Shown here: positions 16,539 through 25,683 of the stretch, in pieces | Position numbering within the stretch: the first letter of the stretch is position 1 | Layout of the letters: every line of letters starts with the position of its first letter | Source: Lewinellaceae bacterium | Lineage (GTDB): Bacteria; Bacteroidota; Bacteroidia; Chitinophagales; Saprospiraceae | Direction: 5' to 3' | Assembly (NCBI GenBank): GCA_016716135.1 | Contig: JADJWX010000031.1 | Span: forward strand, 1-45,671 | Length of the DNA: 45,671 nucleotides | The notes under the pieces: generated by a model | Database searches by the model: none | What the model saw: the letters and a program-made list of their open reading frames with translations, nothing else | Told to the model about the DNA's origin: nothing | Made by a program: the position numbers and the translations under genes

Positions 16539-17314
16539 CCGTGCATTTTGTCGTTTTCACCACTGGTCAGGATAAGTTCTTCCAGGTTTTTCTTTACGTC
16601 CGACCGCCGGCGCCGCGACACTTCCACCACCGTTCCGTCGGTCAGGGTCAGCCCCGCTTCGCTGTATTGCGCAATAAAACCGGCATTCACCAGGTGTGAT
16701 TTGTGGCAGCGGATAAATGCGCAGCCCTCCAACAGTTCAATAAAATGACCCAGCGGCCTCGACGCCACCACCCGCTTTCCATCGTGCAAAAAAAAGTGGG
16801 TATAGTTCCCGTCGGCCGCGCAACGGACAATATCCGCCGGGTCGAGGAAGTGGGTGCCTTCGGTGGTGGCGATGGTAAGCCGGTATTTTTTCGGGTCGGT
16901 TTGGGCGGTATTGAAAAACAGGTGGTCAAAAGTACGTTGCCGCGATTCGGTGGAGTGCAGCAGCCGGTCCATCGTGTTGCGCAGTTCTTCGGCATCAACG
17001 GGTTTGAGCAGATAATCGAAGGCGGAAAACCGGATTGCCTGAATGGCATACTGGTCATAAGCCGTGGTAAAGACGACTTGGAAGTCGTATGTGTCCAAAC
17101 TTTTCAACCAGGCAAATCCGTCTTTTTGCGGCATTTTAATATCGAGAAAAACAATATCCGGCCGGTAATGTGCCAGCAAATCGGACGCTTCATCGGCGCC
17201 GGCTGCTTTCCGGATATGCGTAATTTCCGGGATATGGTACTCCAGCTGCAACTGCAGTACCTCGCGGGCTTTCTTTTCGTCGTCGATAATGAGTGCCTTC
17301 AACGCTTGTTCCAT
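16535..17314 (-). CDS. LytTR-family response regulator
   Basis: 259 residues. The receiver domain (1-120) has an acidic pair at D11-D12, phospho-acceptor D58 in VFLDIKMP, and the switch Lys in DYLLKPVDAEE. The C-terminal LytTR DNA-binding domain (about 160-255) has DIVRCAADGNYTHFFL and FIRCHKSHLVNAGFI. The start at 17314 (MEQALKALIIDDE) is chosen over a TTG frame start at 17350, which would place codons upstream of a canonical promoter. It overlaps the kinase gene by 4 bases, so the pair forms one two-component system. Target genes are unknown; the PAP2 gene upstream is a candidate by position only. Confidence 0.9.
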   Translation of the reverse strand: MEQALKALIIDDEKKAREVLQLQLEYHIPEITHIRKAAGADEASDLLAHYRPDIVFLDIKMPQKDGFAWLKSLDTYDFQVVFTTAYDQYAIQAIRFSAFDYLLKPVDAEELRNTMDRLLHSTESRQRTFDHLFFNTAQTDPKKYRLTIATTEGTHFLDPADIVRCAADGNYTHFFLHDGKRVVASRPLGHFIELLEGCAFIRCHKSHLVNAGFIAQYSEAGLTLTDGTVVEVSRRRRSDVKKNLEELILTSGENDKMHG

Positions 17315-17320
17315 GATTAC

Positions 17321-17350
17321 CAAAGATAACACAAGCCGGAATTGAATCAA
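17321..17350 (-). promoter_or_regulatory. Canonical Bacteroidota promoter giving a nearly leaderless mRNA
   Basis: The minus strand reads TTG (17350-17348), a 19-base spacer, then TATCTTTG (17328-17321). This is an ideal -33/-7 arrangement. The transcript should start within a few bases of the ATG at 17314, leaving almost no 5' leader on the regulator-kinase operon. Confidence 0.7.
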
Positions 17351-17415
17351 CGGTGCGCAACGGCCGTTTCACAAATGGCAACATCAATTGTACAAACGGC
17401 ACGCCGGGGTGCCTG

Positions 17416-18213
17416 CTACCGCAAACTCCAGGAAACGGCCAGGTAGTTGCCCCCGGCCCGGATACCCAGTCGCTGGTCTGCCCGCGCACGCCGGTGCAAC
17501 TGCGGGACAAAAATGCCTGCCAGGGCCCCAACGGCATACCCGGCCAGCACATCGGTCGGAAAATGCCTGCCGCCTTTGACCCGGAAGTAACCGGTTGCGG
17601 CCGGGATGGCCGCCGCCGCGCCCCAAACTACCGGCTTCCAGGGGCTGTCGGGGTAGTAATCGGAAAAAACCCGGGCGGCAAAAAACGTACCTGCCGCCGA
17701 CAAGGACGTGTGCCCGGAAAAAAAGGAGCCCCGGGCGTTGGCCGTCTGTTTTTTATCAATCGGAACATCCGGGTTGTACACAAACGGGCGGGTGCGCCGG
17801 GCGGCATATTTGGTGAGCAAGGTAAGGCTGGAAGCCGTCAGCAGGGTTTCTCCCCAAAGCAAAGCAACCGTTCCGAAGTGGCTCCGCGGCGCTTTCCCGG
17901 CTAAAAAAAACACCGGCGCAGCCATGGCGGAAAGCCACAATACATTGCTGGCCTCGTGTGCGCGCAGGGAGTAGTTGCCGGTAGCGCCCCGGTCCAGGGC
18001 ATTGATCGGGCCGGCATCGAGCGCTGCCAGTTCACCGGCGGTGTAAATAGGTACATTCGCCCGCAATTGCGTGCCGATAAGCCCGGCCGACAGGCTGACG
18101 CCGGAAATGACGATCTCCTTGCCAAGGTTCAACTTGTAGGGCGATTGTGCCCTGAGGAGGCCTGCAGTCAAGCAAAACAGGATGACGAGCAAGCCGGGTT
18201 TTAGTATATGCAT
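17416..18213 (-). CDS. PAP2-family phosphatase
   Basis: A 265-residue exported protein with an N-terminal signal peptide (ends LLRAQ) and hydrophobic helices. The three PAP2 phosphatase motifs are present: KYAARRTRP (about 136), FFSGHTS (about 167) and the RHFPTDVLAGY segment (about 214-222). It likely dephosphorylates a lipid phosphate such as phosphatidylglycerophosphate or undecaprenyl pyrophosphate in the envelope; the substrate cannot be chosen from sequence. It is on the same strand as the response regulator, 102 bp upstream of it, but a separate promoter lies between them. Confidence 0.87.
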   Translation of the reverse strand: MHILKPGLLVILFCLTAGLLRAQSPYKLNLGKEIVISGVSLSAGLIGTQLRANVPIYTAGELAALDAGPINALDRGATGNYSLRAHEASNVLWLSAMAAPVFFLAGKAPRSHFGTVALLWGETLLTASSLTLLTKYAARRTRPFVYNPDVPIDKKQTANARGSFFSGHTSLSAAGTFFAARVFSDYYPDSPWKPVVWGAAAAIPAATGYFRVKGGRHFPTDVLAGYAVGALAGIFVPQLHRRARADQRLGIRAGGNYLAVSWSLR

Positions 18214-18368
18214 TGTTTTGATTTATTAATGTTAATGTAAGGTGTTTTACCTATGTTACTGCCTGTGGGCATACGATTTCAAATCATTTCCGGCCAATCC
18301 GGGCTAATTTTACCACACCCCGGCCTTGCCGGCTTCCAATCCTGTTCAACAAAATCAACGACCTGATT

Positions 18369-19052
18369 ATGCGACAAAAACCGTTATTCTATTTTATATG
18401 CGGCCTGTTGTTTGCCTGCGAAAATACCACGCCAACCAAGGCTCCAACCCATGCGCTAAGCGCACAGCAGGTTGCCGACGCGCCGGTGCAAACGCTCCAG
18501 GGTATGTATAGAAACGATGCCCGGGGCGCCTTTTTTTATGATTGCACAGCCGGTGAAAACCTGCGGGTGCAAACCAAATCCACCGGACTGGATTCGTTGT
18601 ACCGCGCTTTGCAACAGCCAACAAGTTATCCCGGAGAGCCTGTTTTTGCCGTATTGCATGGAAAAGTGCTCAAACCTGGCGGCGGTCCCGGCCAGCTCAT
18701 CATTACCAAGGTCGATACGCTCCTCATGCGTACCCTGCACAACAACTGCCAGCCGTACGATTTTTGGTGTATCGGCACCGAGCCGTTTTGGGGGCTCGTG
18801 ATTTCCGAGTCGGAAGGAAAAATTGCGCTGAAACAAATCGCGGATGGGCAGGGCAAGGTATTCCCCTGGACGCAGCCCAAACAGGACGGCGAAACGGTGT
18901 TGTACGAAAGCACCGACCCGGCAACCGGCGAAAAAATCAACGTTATGCTGCGCAAAGAACCCTGCAGCGACGGGATGTCCGAGCGGATGTATCCCTATTC
19001 GGTCGAACTGCGTTTCGGTGCGCAAATATTGTCGGGTTGTGCCCTGAAATGA
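18369..19052 (+). CDS. Lipoprotein with NlpE-like and COG3650-like domains
   Basis: 227 residues. The N terminus ends in a lipobox-like LLFAC (Cys about 17), so it is probably lipid-anchored. The first domain (about 45-115, GAFFYDCTAGENLRVQTK then EPVFAVLHGKV) resembles the NlpE N-terminal fold. The second (about 130-227, FWCIGTEPFWGLVIS, INVMLRKEPCSDGMSERMYP, ILSGCA) matches the COG3650/MliC-like group with conserved cysteines. The function is unknown; NlpE proteins sense envelope and surface stress. The gene is convergent with the TPR gene, with stops 6 bp apart. Confidence 0.72.
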   Translation: MRQKPLFYFICGLLFACENTTPTKAPTHALSAQQVADAPVQTLQGMYRNDARGAFFYDCTAGENLRVQTKSTGLDSLYRALQQPTSYPGEPVFAVLHGKVLKPGGGPGQLIITKVDTLLMRTLHNNCQPYDFWCIGTEPFWGLVISESEGKIALKQIADGQGKVFPWTQPKQDGETVLYESTDPATGEKINVMLRKEPCSDGMSERMYPYSVELRFGAQILSGCALK

Positions 19053-19058
19053 GCCGCC

Positions 19059-20876
19059 TCACTGCATCTTGTCACCGCGCAAAATCCGGAACCGCTTGCG
19101 GGCTTCCACGGCAAATACCGAGCCCGAGTAGTCGATAAAAATCTTTTCGTACAGTTCCTTGGCCTTATCGGTGTTGTCCAGTTTTTCCTCGTTCAACTTA
19201 GCCAGGGCAAACAGCGCATTGTCGGCGCGAATATCTTCCGGATACTTTTCGGCAACCTGTTGATAGAGTTCCGCAGCGCGGGTGTAATCGCGTTTTTTCT
19301 CCGAAATCTGGGCCTCCAGGTAGAGAATGTCGTCCTGTAAGGTATTTTCCGGATACCCCGACCGGATGGTATCGAGCCGGAGGAAAGCTTCGTCAAACCG
19401 GTTTTGGAACACCAGCATTTCGGCCGTGGCGTAGAGTTGCATGGCATCGGTCGTGGTGTCGGAGTTGAGGTTGTCCATGATAAACACCGAAAGGTCGAGC
19501 GCGTCGTTGGCGATGAGTTTGGAGGTGGAGGCCTTGAGCACGTTGAACTGCGCCTGCGCCCACTCAAAATCGCCGTTGAAATAGGACAGTTTGGCATTTT
19601 TGAAACGCGCTTCCTGCCCCAGCATTTCTTCCCGGAAATCTTTGTCGACCTGGCTGTACAGCAGGGTGCTTTCCCAGATTTCGCCGCTCATCAGGTAAAA
19701 ATCGGCCAGGTTGATCTTCACCCGCGCCAGGGTATTGCGGTTCAGGCCGGGCGATTGCCGGAGCTCGTCGAGTAGCCGTATGGCCTTGTTGAGGTCGTTG
19801 ATGTAGTACGCCTCAAGGTCGGCCAGTTGGATAATAATGAAGGCCGTGCTGCGCCCGCGGTCGTATTGGTTGAGAAAACTTTCGTATTCGCTTTCAAGCG
19901 TCCGCAAATCCTCCAGGGTATAGTCGAAGCCCTCGGTGATCTTCCGGCGCCGGCAGTTCATCGCCTCGCGTTTGGCATCAAAGAAAAACGGGTTTTGCGG
20001 CCCTTTTTCCTGAATGATGTACTCAAAACCGGCAATGGCCGTGTCGAAGTCGCGGGCATTGGCGGCGTCGTTGGCCAGTTTGAAAATGCGCTGGCCGGGC
20101 TCGCCCAGGCGTTTATCCAGCGCTTTATACTGGCGCAAAGCGCTTTTAAAATCCTTGTTTTGCACAAACGACCATGCCAGCAGTTCGATGTAGTCGGCAT
20201 TGTTGTCCGACTGCAGGCGCGTGTACAGTTGGGATTGCAGCTCGGTGAACTCACTTTCGGCCAGGTAGCGCGCCAGTTGGGTTTGGATTGTGATCAAACG
20301 GCCCGGGTCGGCGTCGAGGCTGTTGAGGTACGATTCAATCATTTTCGGGGTATTGCCTTTCCGGCGGTAAAGTTCGCCGAGGTTAAAGGCAAACCGCGTT
20401 TGATCTTTGAACAGGGCCCCGCCGCGTTCATATGTTTTTATGGCAAAATCGAATTTGGCGGCGTTGATGAAGGTGTTCGCCAGACTGTTGATGGAGGCAT
20501 AGTCGGGCGCCATTTTGGCAATCGCCTTTTCATATTCGGCATTGGCTTCGTCGGACTTGCCCATGCGGTCGTACAAATTGCCGTTGAAAACGTAGAATTT
20601 GACATTACCGGGCGCCTGCTTCAGCTGTTTTTTAACCGCTTTCTCGGCGTCATCATATTTTTCCAGGTTTAGCAGGCAGTCGAAGTAGCGCTCGAAATAA
20701 TAATCGGTCAGTCCACGGTCGTTTTCCAACAGCTGGCTGTACAATTCGGCGGCTTTTTCGTATTCGCCATTCATAAAATATTGATTGGCAAGGTTGGGGT
20801 TTTGGCCCTGAACGGCCGCAGGCAGATTAAAAACAAGGATCAGGAATGCGGTGATCCGCAGAATTTGAACTTTCAT
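19059..20876 (-). CDS. Periplasmic tetratricopeptide-repeat protein
   Basis: 605 residues: a signal peptide (ends AAVQGQ) followed almost entirely by TPR-like helical repeats such as NQYFMNGEYEKAAELYSQLL, FNGNLYDRMGKSDEANAEYEKAI, LGELYRRKGNTPKMIESYLN and AELYQQVAEKYPEDIRADNA. It is probably a protein-protein scaffold in the periplasm, of the sort that supports outer-membrane or gliding/secretion complexes in Bacteroidota; no enzymatic domain is seen. A -7 box lies about 33 bp upstream of the ATG. Confidence 0.85.
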   Translation of the reverse strand: MKVQILRITAFLILVFNLPAAVQGQNPNLANQYFMNGEYEKAAELYSQLLENDRGLTDYYFERYFDCLLNLEKYDDAEKAVKKQLKQAPGNVKFYVFNGNLYDRMGKSDEANAEYEKAIAKMAPDYASINSLANTFINAAKFDFAIKTYERGGALFKDQTRFAFNLGELYRRKGNTPKMIESYLNSLDADPGRLITIQTQLARYLAESEFTELQSQLYTRLQSDNNADYIELLAWSFVQNKDFKSALRQYKALDKRLGEPGQRIFKLANDAANARDFDTAIAGFEYIIQEKGPQNPFFFDAKREAMNCRRRKITEGFDYTLEDLRTLESEYESFLNQYDRGRSTAFIIIQLADLEAYYINDLNKAIRLLDELRQSPGLNRNTLARVKINLADFYLMSGEIWESTLLYSQVDKDFREEMLGQEARFKNAKLSYFNGDFEWAQAQFNVLKASTSKLIANDALDLSVFIMDNLNSDTTTDAMQLYATAEMLVFQNRFDEAFLRLDTIRSGYPENTLQDDILYLEAQISEKKRDYTRAAELYQQVAEKYPEDIRADNALFALAKLNEEKLDNTDKAKELYEKIFIDYSGSVFAVEARKRFRILRGDKMQ

Positions 20877-20908
20877 GTGTTTACGAGTTGAGCCGGTTAG
20901 CGCAGCGG

Positions 20909-20916
20909 CAAAGGTA
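20909..20916 (-). promoter_or_regulatory. Candidate -7 box of the TPR gene
   Basis: The minus strand reads TACCTTTG. A TTG lies upstream with a 16-base spacer, slightly short of the usual 19-21. The expected transcript start is near 20903, giving a leader of about 27 bases. Confidence 0.5.
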
Positions 20917-20990
20917 TCTGAAAATAACGTGCCAAGGGGGCATTGTGTTTTGAATGGGTTATCTTGCAGAACAATCTAAGAAAAACAAAC

Positions 20991-23183
20991 ATGCGCTTCT
21001 TAATCCTCTTGTCGGTGCTTTTTCGGCTAACGGCTGGGCTGGGTGCCCAAACACCGACCATCGTGCTGGCCCCGGATCCACAAACCGCCGACACGCGCGC
21101 TGCGCGCATTTTACAACACTATTTAGCCGCAATAACGGGGCAAAAGATTGCCCTGCAAACCGGGCTGAAAGTTCCGTCCGAAGGGGCTGTCGTGTTCCTG
21201 GGGTCGCATCCCAACCTGCGGCTGGTCGGCCTCCAGGTGCCGCCAAGCATGCCCGACGAGGCCTATTTTATCCATGGAAAAAACAACGCCTTCCTGATCG
21301 CCGGCGGCGGTGCGCCTGGCGCCGAATACGGGGTGTACGACCTGCTCGAACGCCTGGGCTGCCGAAAATTCAGCCCGCGCGATTCCCTGATCCCCCATGT
21401 GGACAAACTCCGCCTGCCCGATGTGCCGCCCAGGCTGGAGACGCCGGCATTTCAGTACCGGGAACTGCACTACGAACCGGCCTTCGATGCAAGCTGGGCA
21501 CGCTGGCACCGCCTGCGCACCCGGGCCGACAAAGACCGCGACTGGGGCATGTTCGTGCACACTTTCCGGGAGCTTTGCCCGCCCGAAACGTATTTCGACA
21601 GCCACCCGGAATATTTTTCCTGGAACGGCGCCCAGTGGTCGAACGGCCAATTATGCCTCAGCAACGATACCGTGCGGCACTTGGTCATTGCTGCCTTGCG
21701 GCAAAAAATAGCCGTAAAACCGGATGCCCTGTACTGGTCGGTGAGTCAAAACGACAACTACGACTACTGCAAATGCCCGCGTTGTGCCGCCTCCGACAGC
21801 CGCTACGGCAGCCCGGCCGGCACCCTGCTCGCTTTTGTGAATGCGGTGGCTGCCGAATTTCCGGAAAAAACGATCAGCACCCTGGCCTACCAGTACACCC
21901 GCCGGGCGCCGACCGGTATTTTGCCGGCTTCCAATGTCAGCATTTGCCTGTGCAGCATTGAATGCAACCGGGGCCAGCCGATTGCCGATGGCTGCCCCGA
22001 TTTTGCCCGCGACCTGGCGGAATGGTCGCGCCTGACCGACCAATTGATGATCTGGGATTATGTGGTGCAGTTTCGAAGTTATGTCAGCCCGTTCCCCAAC
22101 TGGCATACCCTTCAGCCCAATTTGCAGCAGTTTAAAAACCACGGGGTGCGCATGGTTTTCGAACAGGGCTCCGGGCGCGACCAATCCGAGTTTTCCGATA
22201 TGCGCGCCTACTTGCTGGCCAAACTGATGTGGAACCCGCAGGCGGACGTAGACTCCATCCTGCTCGATTTTGGAAAAGGCTACTACGGCGCTGCACAGCC
22301 CGCGATACAAAATTATATCCGCGATCTGACGGCCAGTTTGCAAGCCTCTGGTAGTCAATTATTAATTTACGGCATACCGCAAACGGAAAAATTTCTGACC
22401 GACACGCTCCTGGAAAAGCACTTGATCGCCATGCTGGATGCGGAGGATTTGCTGCAAAACGACACCGCCCGCCAACGGCGCCTTTTGGCCGCCCGCCTTC
22501 CAATGGGCTTTGCCCGCGTGGAAAAAGCCAAAACGGACAGCCGGGCTATTCTTGACATGCTGTCGGACAGCCCGGAGCAGTGCCGCGAGGCCTTCCAGAT
22601 TTTTATCGACAACTGCAAAGAAGCGGGCTTCCGCAACCTGCACGAAAACGGCTATACGCCGGAAGCGTATGTTTCAGATTTTTTGGCCTTCCTGGAGCGC
22701 CAGCGCACCGCCGCGGCCTCCATTGCCTATGGGCCCGAACTGACTTTCCCGGCTGCACCGACCTATGCGAAAGGCGACCCGGAGGAACTGACCAACCGCC
22801 GCGTGGGCGAGCCGGACTACCGGTACAACTGGCTGGGCTTTCAGGGCGAGCACCTGCAGGCGGTTGTCCGGCTCAACAGTGAAACCTGTACACAAATCAG
22901 TGTTTCGTTTTTGCAGGATCAGCAATCCTGGGTGTTCTTCCCGCGCAAAGTCATGTTCGAAACTTCCCTGAACGGGCAGTATTTTGAGCATGTTTATGAG
23001 GAAAACATCAACCTGGCGCCCGACGGCCAAAAATCCGTTCGCACCGTGTCGTGGTCGGCGCCCAATGCCCGGATGGCGCAGTACGTCCGCGTGACGGCTT
23101 ACAACCACCTGAACTGCCCGGCCTGGCATAGTTGCAACGGCAACCCCTGCTGGATTTTTGCCGATGAAATCGTGGTGCGGTAG
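20991..23183 (+). CDS. Exported DUF4838 protein (glycoside-hydrolase-like)
   Basis: 730 residues from the ATG at 20991, which starts a clean signal peptide (ends GLGAQ); an upstream in-frame ATG at 20943 is rejected. The N-terminal region (TRAARILQHYLAAITGQKI, LIAGGGAPGAEYGVYDLLERLG) matches the alpha-glucuronidase-type N domain. The middle has DUF4838 landmarks (LYWSVSQNDNYDYCKCPRCAA, QLMIWDYVVQFRSYVSPFPN, GVRMVFEQGSG). A C-terminal F5/8-like beta domain is likely (about 600-730). Family members are thought to act on glycans, but the reaction is not established. A TIR element begins directly after its stop codon. Confidence 0.83.
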   Translation: MRFLILLSVLFRLTAGLGAQTPTIVLAPDPQTADTRAARILQHYLAAITGQKIALQTGLKVPSEGAVVFLGSHPNLRLVGLQVPPSMPDEAYFIHGKNNAFLIAGGGAPGAEYGVYDLLERLGCRKFSPRDSLIPHVDKLRLPDVPPRLETPAFQYRELHYEPAFDASWARWHRLRTRADKDRDWGMFVHTFRELCPPETYFDSHPEYFSWNGAQWSNGQLCLSNDTVRHLVIAALRQKIAVKPDALYWSVSQNDNYDYCKCPRCAASDSRYGSPAGTLLAFVNAVAAEFPEKTISTLAYQYTRRAPTGILPASNVSICLCSIECNRGQPIADGCPDFARDLAEWSRLTDQLMIWDYVVQFRSYVSPFPNWHTLQPNLQQFKNHGVRMVFEQGSGRDQSEFSDMRAYLLAKLMWNPQADVDSILLDFGKGYYGAAQPAIQNYIRDLTASLQASGSQLLIYGIPQTEKFLTDTLLEKHLIAMLDAEDLLQNDTARQRRLLAARLPMGFARVEKAKTDSRAILDMLSDSPEQCREAFQIFIDNCKEAGFRNLHENGYTPEAYVSDFLAFLERQRTAAASIAYGPELTFPAAPTYAKGDPEELTNRRVGEPDYRYNWLGFQGEHLQAVVRLNSETCTQISVSFLQDQQSWVFFPRKVMFETSLNGQYFEHVYEENINLAPDGQKSVRTVSWSAPNARMAQYVRVTAYNHLNCPAWHSCNGNPCWIFADEIVVR

Positions 23184-23330
23184 CGGGTGTCTCAAAAGTG
23201 CCCCGCCAATTTTGCCCGTCGTAGTGTATTCTGTTTTACCGCGAAGGTGCAAAGACGCGGAGTTTAATGCTTCGCGTCTTTGCGGTAAAAAGTTTGTCGC
23301 GCGGGGCCTGGGATTTACTTATGCGACACC
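23184..23330. repeat. GGTGTC TIR element, copy 2
   Basis: A 147-bp unit with ends GGTGTCTC and GCGACACC and an internal 11-bp stem (23249-23259 with 23273-23283, GCAAAGACGCG). Its left half, CAAAAGTGCC then CGCCAATTTTGCCCG then GTATTC and GTTTT, aligns with the element at 31060-31225. It fills the gap between two convergent genes, starting at the base after one stop codon and ending 7 bp from the other. Confidence 0.72.
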
Positions 23331-23337
23331 TTCTAAA

Positions 23338-23607
23338 TCAGGCTGCCGCCTCCGGTTTCCGGAAACGCTGCATGACATACGTCACGGCAAGCAACACTGC
23401 CAACCCGATCAGGTACGAACTGATCAGCATGATCCACTCGTAGGTGTCTTTGCTGACAGCCTCGCGTTTGGCGGCGACTCCCCAGAGGTTTACCAGGCCT
23501 TTTTTTACAAAAAAACGCGACACGAGGTTGGAGGCCGACAAGCCGGCCAGGTAGCCTACGGCGAGGTTGAGGACTTCGCCGGCAATGAATTGTTTGACGT
23601 TGGACAT
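23338..23607 (-). CDS. Small predicted membrane protein
   Basis: 89 residues with one clear membrane span near the C terminus (WIMLISSYLIGLAVLLAVTY) and a weaker hydrophobic stretch near the N terminus (LNLAVGYLAGLSASNLV). No family is recognised. Coding is supported by its length, codon pattern and hydrophobic organisation; it is convergent with the DUF4838 gene across a repeat element. Confidence 0.6.
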   Translation of the reverse strand: MSNVKQFIAGEVLNLAVGYLAGLSASNLVSRFFVKKGLVNLWGVAAKREAVSKDTYEWIMLISSYLIGLAVLLAVTYVMQRFRKPEAAA

Positions 23608-23736
23608 GCGATGGATCGATTTTGCGTTGCGAAGATTGCAAATCAGTCGGCGGATTTTTATAAATTTTTTCGCCGGTGTCGCCCCTCTAGTTTCAGCAGA
23701 AAGTCGGCAGCGAACGCTACTTTTGTTTTTTCGACT

Positions 23737-23836
23737 TTACCGGAAAAAAGTGGTTTGCAAAAAATCGGAGACGATTCGTCAATTGTCGGCGTGACTCCGA
23801 AGTCACGCCGACAATGTACACGGCATCATCACTTTA
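23737..23836 (+). repeat. IS630-terminus plus hairpin module, copy 2
   Basis: A 100-bp unit homologous to the complement of 1483-1583. It begins TTACCGGAAAAAAGTGG, continues through GACGATTCGTC and a perfect 15-bp stem with 4-base loop (23782-23796 with 23801-23815), and ends near CACTTTAG, 28 bp upstream of the acetyltransferase ATG. It faces its downstream gene in the same orientation as copy 1. Confidence 0.78.
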
Positions 23837-23863
23837 GCCCGGAATTTTTTTATAAAACACCCT

Positions 23864-24316
23864 ATGCAAATCCGCGAAGCCCGCCTCTCCGACATCCCCC
23901 AAATCCAGATTGTCCGCCACGCCGTCAAGGAAAACGTGCTGTCCAACCCGGCCCTGGTGACCGACGCCGACTGTGCCCGCTACATCACCGAACGGGGCCG
24001 TGGCTGGGTGTGTGAGGTCGACGGGCTGGTTGTGGGTTTTGCCATTGCCGATCTGGTCGATCACAATATCTGGGCCTTGTTCGTCCAGCCCGAACACGAG
24101 GCCCGGGGTATTGGGAAAGCCCTGCACGACACCATGCTGGACTGGTATTTCACGCAAACCCATGAAACCGTCTGGCTCGGCACCGCACCCGGTACCCGCG
24201 CCGAGGCGTTTTACCGGCAGGCCGGTTGGACGGCAGTCGGTACGGTGGGGAAAGGCGAAGTGAAGTTTGAAATGCCCTTTGAAAACTGGATCAACCGGAA
24301 ACAACCAACATCATGA
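23864..24316 (+). CDS. GNAT-family N-acetyltransferase
   Basis: 150 residues with the full GNAT fold: N-terminal MQIREARLSDIPQI, a central beta strand GWVCEVDGLVVGFAIADL, the acetyl-CoA loop VQPEHEARGIGKALHD (motif A), and a C-terminal AEAFYRQAGWTAVG. It transfers an acetyl group to an unidentified small molecule or protein amine. Its stop overlaps the start of the amidohydrolase by 4 bases (ATGA), so the two are translationally coupled. The promoter region is occupied by a hairpin module. Confidence 0.87.
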   Translation: MQIREARLSDIPQIQIVRHAVKENVLSNPALVTDADCARYITERGRGWVCEVDGLVVGFAIADLVDHNIWALFVQPEHEARGIGKALHDTMLDWYFTQTHETVWLGTAPGTRAEAFYRQAGWTAVGTVGKGEVKFEMPFENWINRKQPTS

Positions 24317-25596
24317 AAAAAATTCTGACCTGTACTACCCTCCTGCTGGCAACTATGTTTTGCGCAGCGCAAAAAACCATTCTCCATTGCGGCCGGCTCG
24401 TCGACGTAAAAACCGAACAACTGCTGACTGAGCGCAGCATTTTTGTTGAAAACGGCAAAATTACGGGAGTAGTGGAAGGTTATGCGCCAGCTGGTCCCGA
24501 CGACCAGCTGATCGACCTGAAGGACCGCACCGTGATGCCGGGGCTGATCGACATGCACGTGCACCTGGTGACCGAGTCCAGCCGCTCGGGCACCTTGGAA
24601 AAATATACCCTGAACCCCGCCGATCACGCTTACCGCTCGGTGCTGCATGCGGAGCGCACCTTGCTGGCCGGTTTTACCACCGTGCGCGACCTGGGTGGAA
24701 ACAACGGCGTGAATATTTCCTTGCGCAATGCCATCAACAAAAATCTGATCAAAGGCCCGCGGGTGTATACTGCCGGAAAATCCATTGCGACCACCGGCGG
24801 GCACGCCGACCCGACCAACGGCTATCGCAGAGACCTTACAACCGATCCGGGCCCTGAAGACGGTGTGGTGAATGGCCCGGAAGAGTGCGCAAAAGCCGTG
24901 CGCCAGCGCTACAAGGAAGGCAGCGACCTGATCAAGATCACGGCGTCCGGCGGGGTGCTGAGTATGGCGAAAAGCGCCGATAACCCGCAGTTTACCGAAG
25001 ACGAAGTCCGCGCTATTGTGGCCACCGCAAAAGACTACGGCTTCCGGGTAGCTGCACACGCACACGGCGCTGAAGGCATGAAACGGGCCATTCGCGCCGG
25101 CGTGAACTCCATCGAACACGGCACCTACATGGACGACGAGGCCATCCAACTGTTTAAAAAACACGGCACCTACCTCGTGCCTACCATCACGGCCGGAAAG
25201 TCGACGGCCGACTCGGCAGCTATTCCGGGCTATTACCCGGAAATGGTGACCGCCAAGGCGTTGGTAGTTGGTCCGCACATTCAGAACACTTTCGCAAAAG
25301 CATACCAAGCCGGGGTGAAAATTGCCTTCGGCACCGATGCCGGCGTTTTCCCGCACGGGAAAAACTGGATCGAATTTGTGTACATGCACGAAGCGGGCAT
25401 GCCGGCGCTTGCTGCAATCAAGGCGGCTACCTGGTATGCAGCCGACCTGTTGGGGACAACCGACATCATGGGCGCCATCGAAACGGGAAAACTGGCCGAC
25501 ATCATCGCCGTCGACGGCAATCCCGTGGACGACATCTACAGCATGGGCCGGGTGAAATTTGTCATGAAAGGCGGGGTGGTGTACTTGCGGGATTAG
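24313..25596 (+). CDS. Exported metal-dependent amidohydrolase
   Basis: 427 residues with a signal peptide (ends MFCAAQ). It belongs to the imidazolonepropionase/prolidase-like group (COG1228). Metal and active-site residues are in place: HVH in DMHVHLV (about 82), Lys in LIKITASGG (about 209), His in VAAHAHG (about 248), His in SIEHGTYM (about 270), and Asp in FGTDAG (about 342). Exported homologues include Xaa-Pro dipeptidases and other imidopeptidases, so it may cleave proline-containing dipeptides in the periplasm. The exact substrate is not determinable. Confidence 0.85.
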   Translation: MKKILTCTTLLLATMFCAAQKTILHCGRLVDVKTEQLLTERSIFVENGKITGVVEGYAPAGPDDQLIDLKDRTVMPGLIDMHVHLVTESSRSGTLEKYTLNPADHAYRSVLHAERTLLAGFTTVRDLGGNNGVNISLRNAINKNLIKGPRVYTAGKSIATTGGHADPTNGYRRDLTTDPGPEDGVVNGPEECAKAVRQRYKEGSDLIKITASGGVLSMAKSADNPQFTEDEVRAIVATAKDYGFRVAAHAHGAEGMKRAIRAGVNSIEHGTYMDDEAIQLFKKHGTYLVPTITAGKSTADSAAIPGYYPEMVTAKALVVGPHIQNTFAKAYQAGVKIAFGTDAGVFPHGKNWIEFVYMHEAGMPALAAIKAATWYAADLLGTTDIMGAIETGKLADIIAVDGNPVDDIYSMGRVKFVMKGGVVYLRD

Positions 25597-25683
25597 GCTA
25601 CTGTTGTTCCTGTCAAAAAATAAAAAGCTGCTTACTTAAAAACCGGTCACAACGTCAACTGATCACACAAAAAATAGCGCAAA

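Noticed and set aside
17416..18213. PAP2 gene as first gene of the two-component operon
   Set aside because: A canonical promoter at 17321-17350 lies between it and the regulator, so separate transcription is more likely, though read-through is possible.
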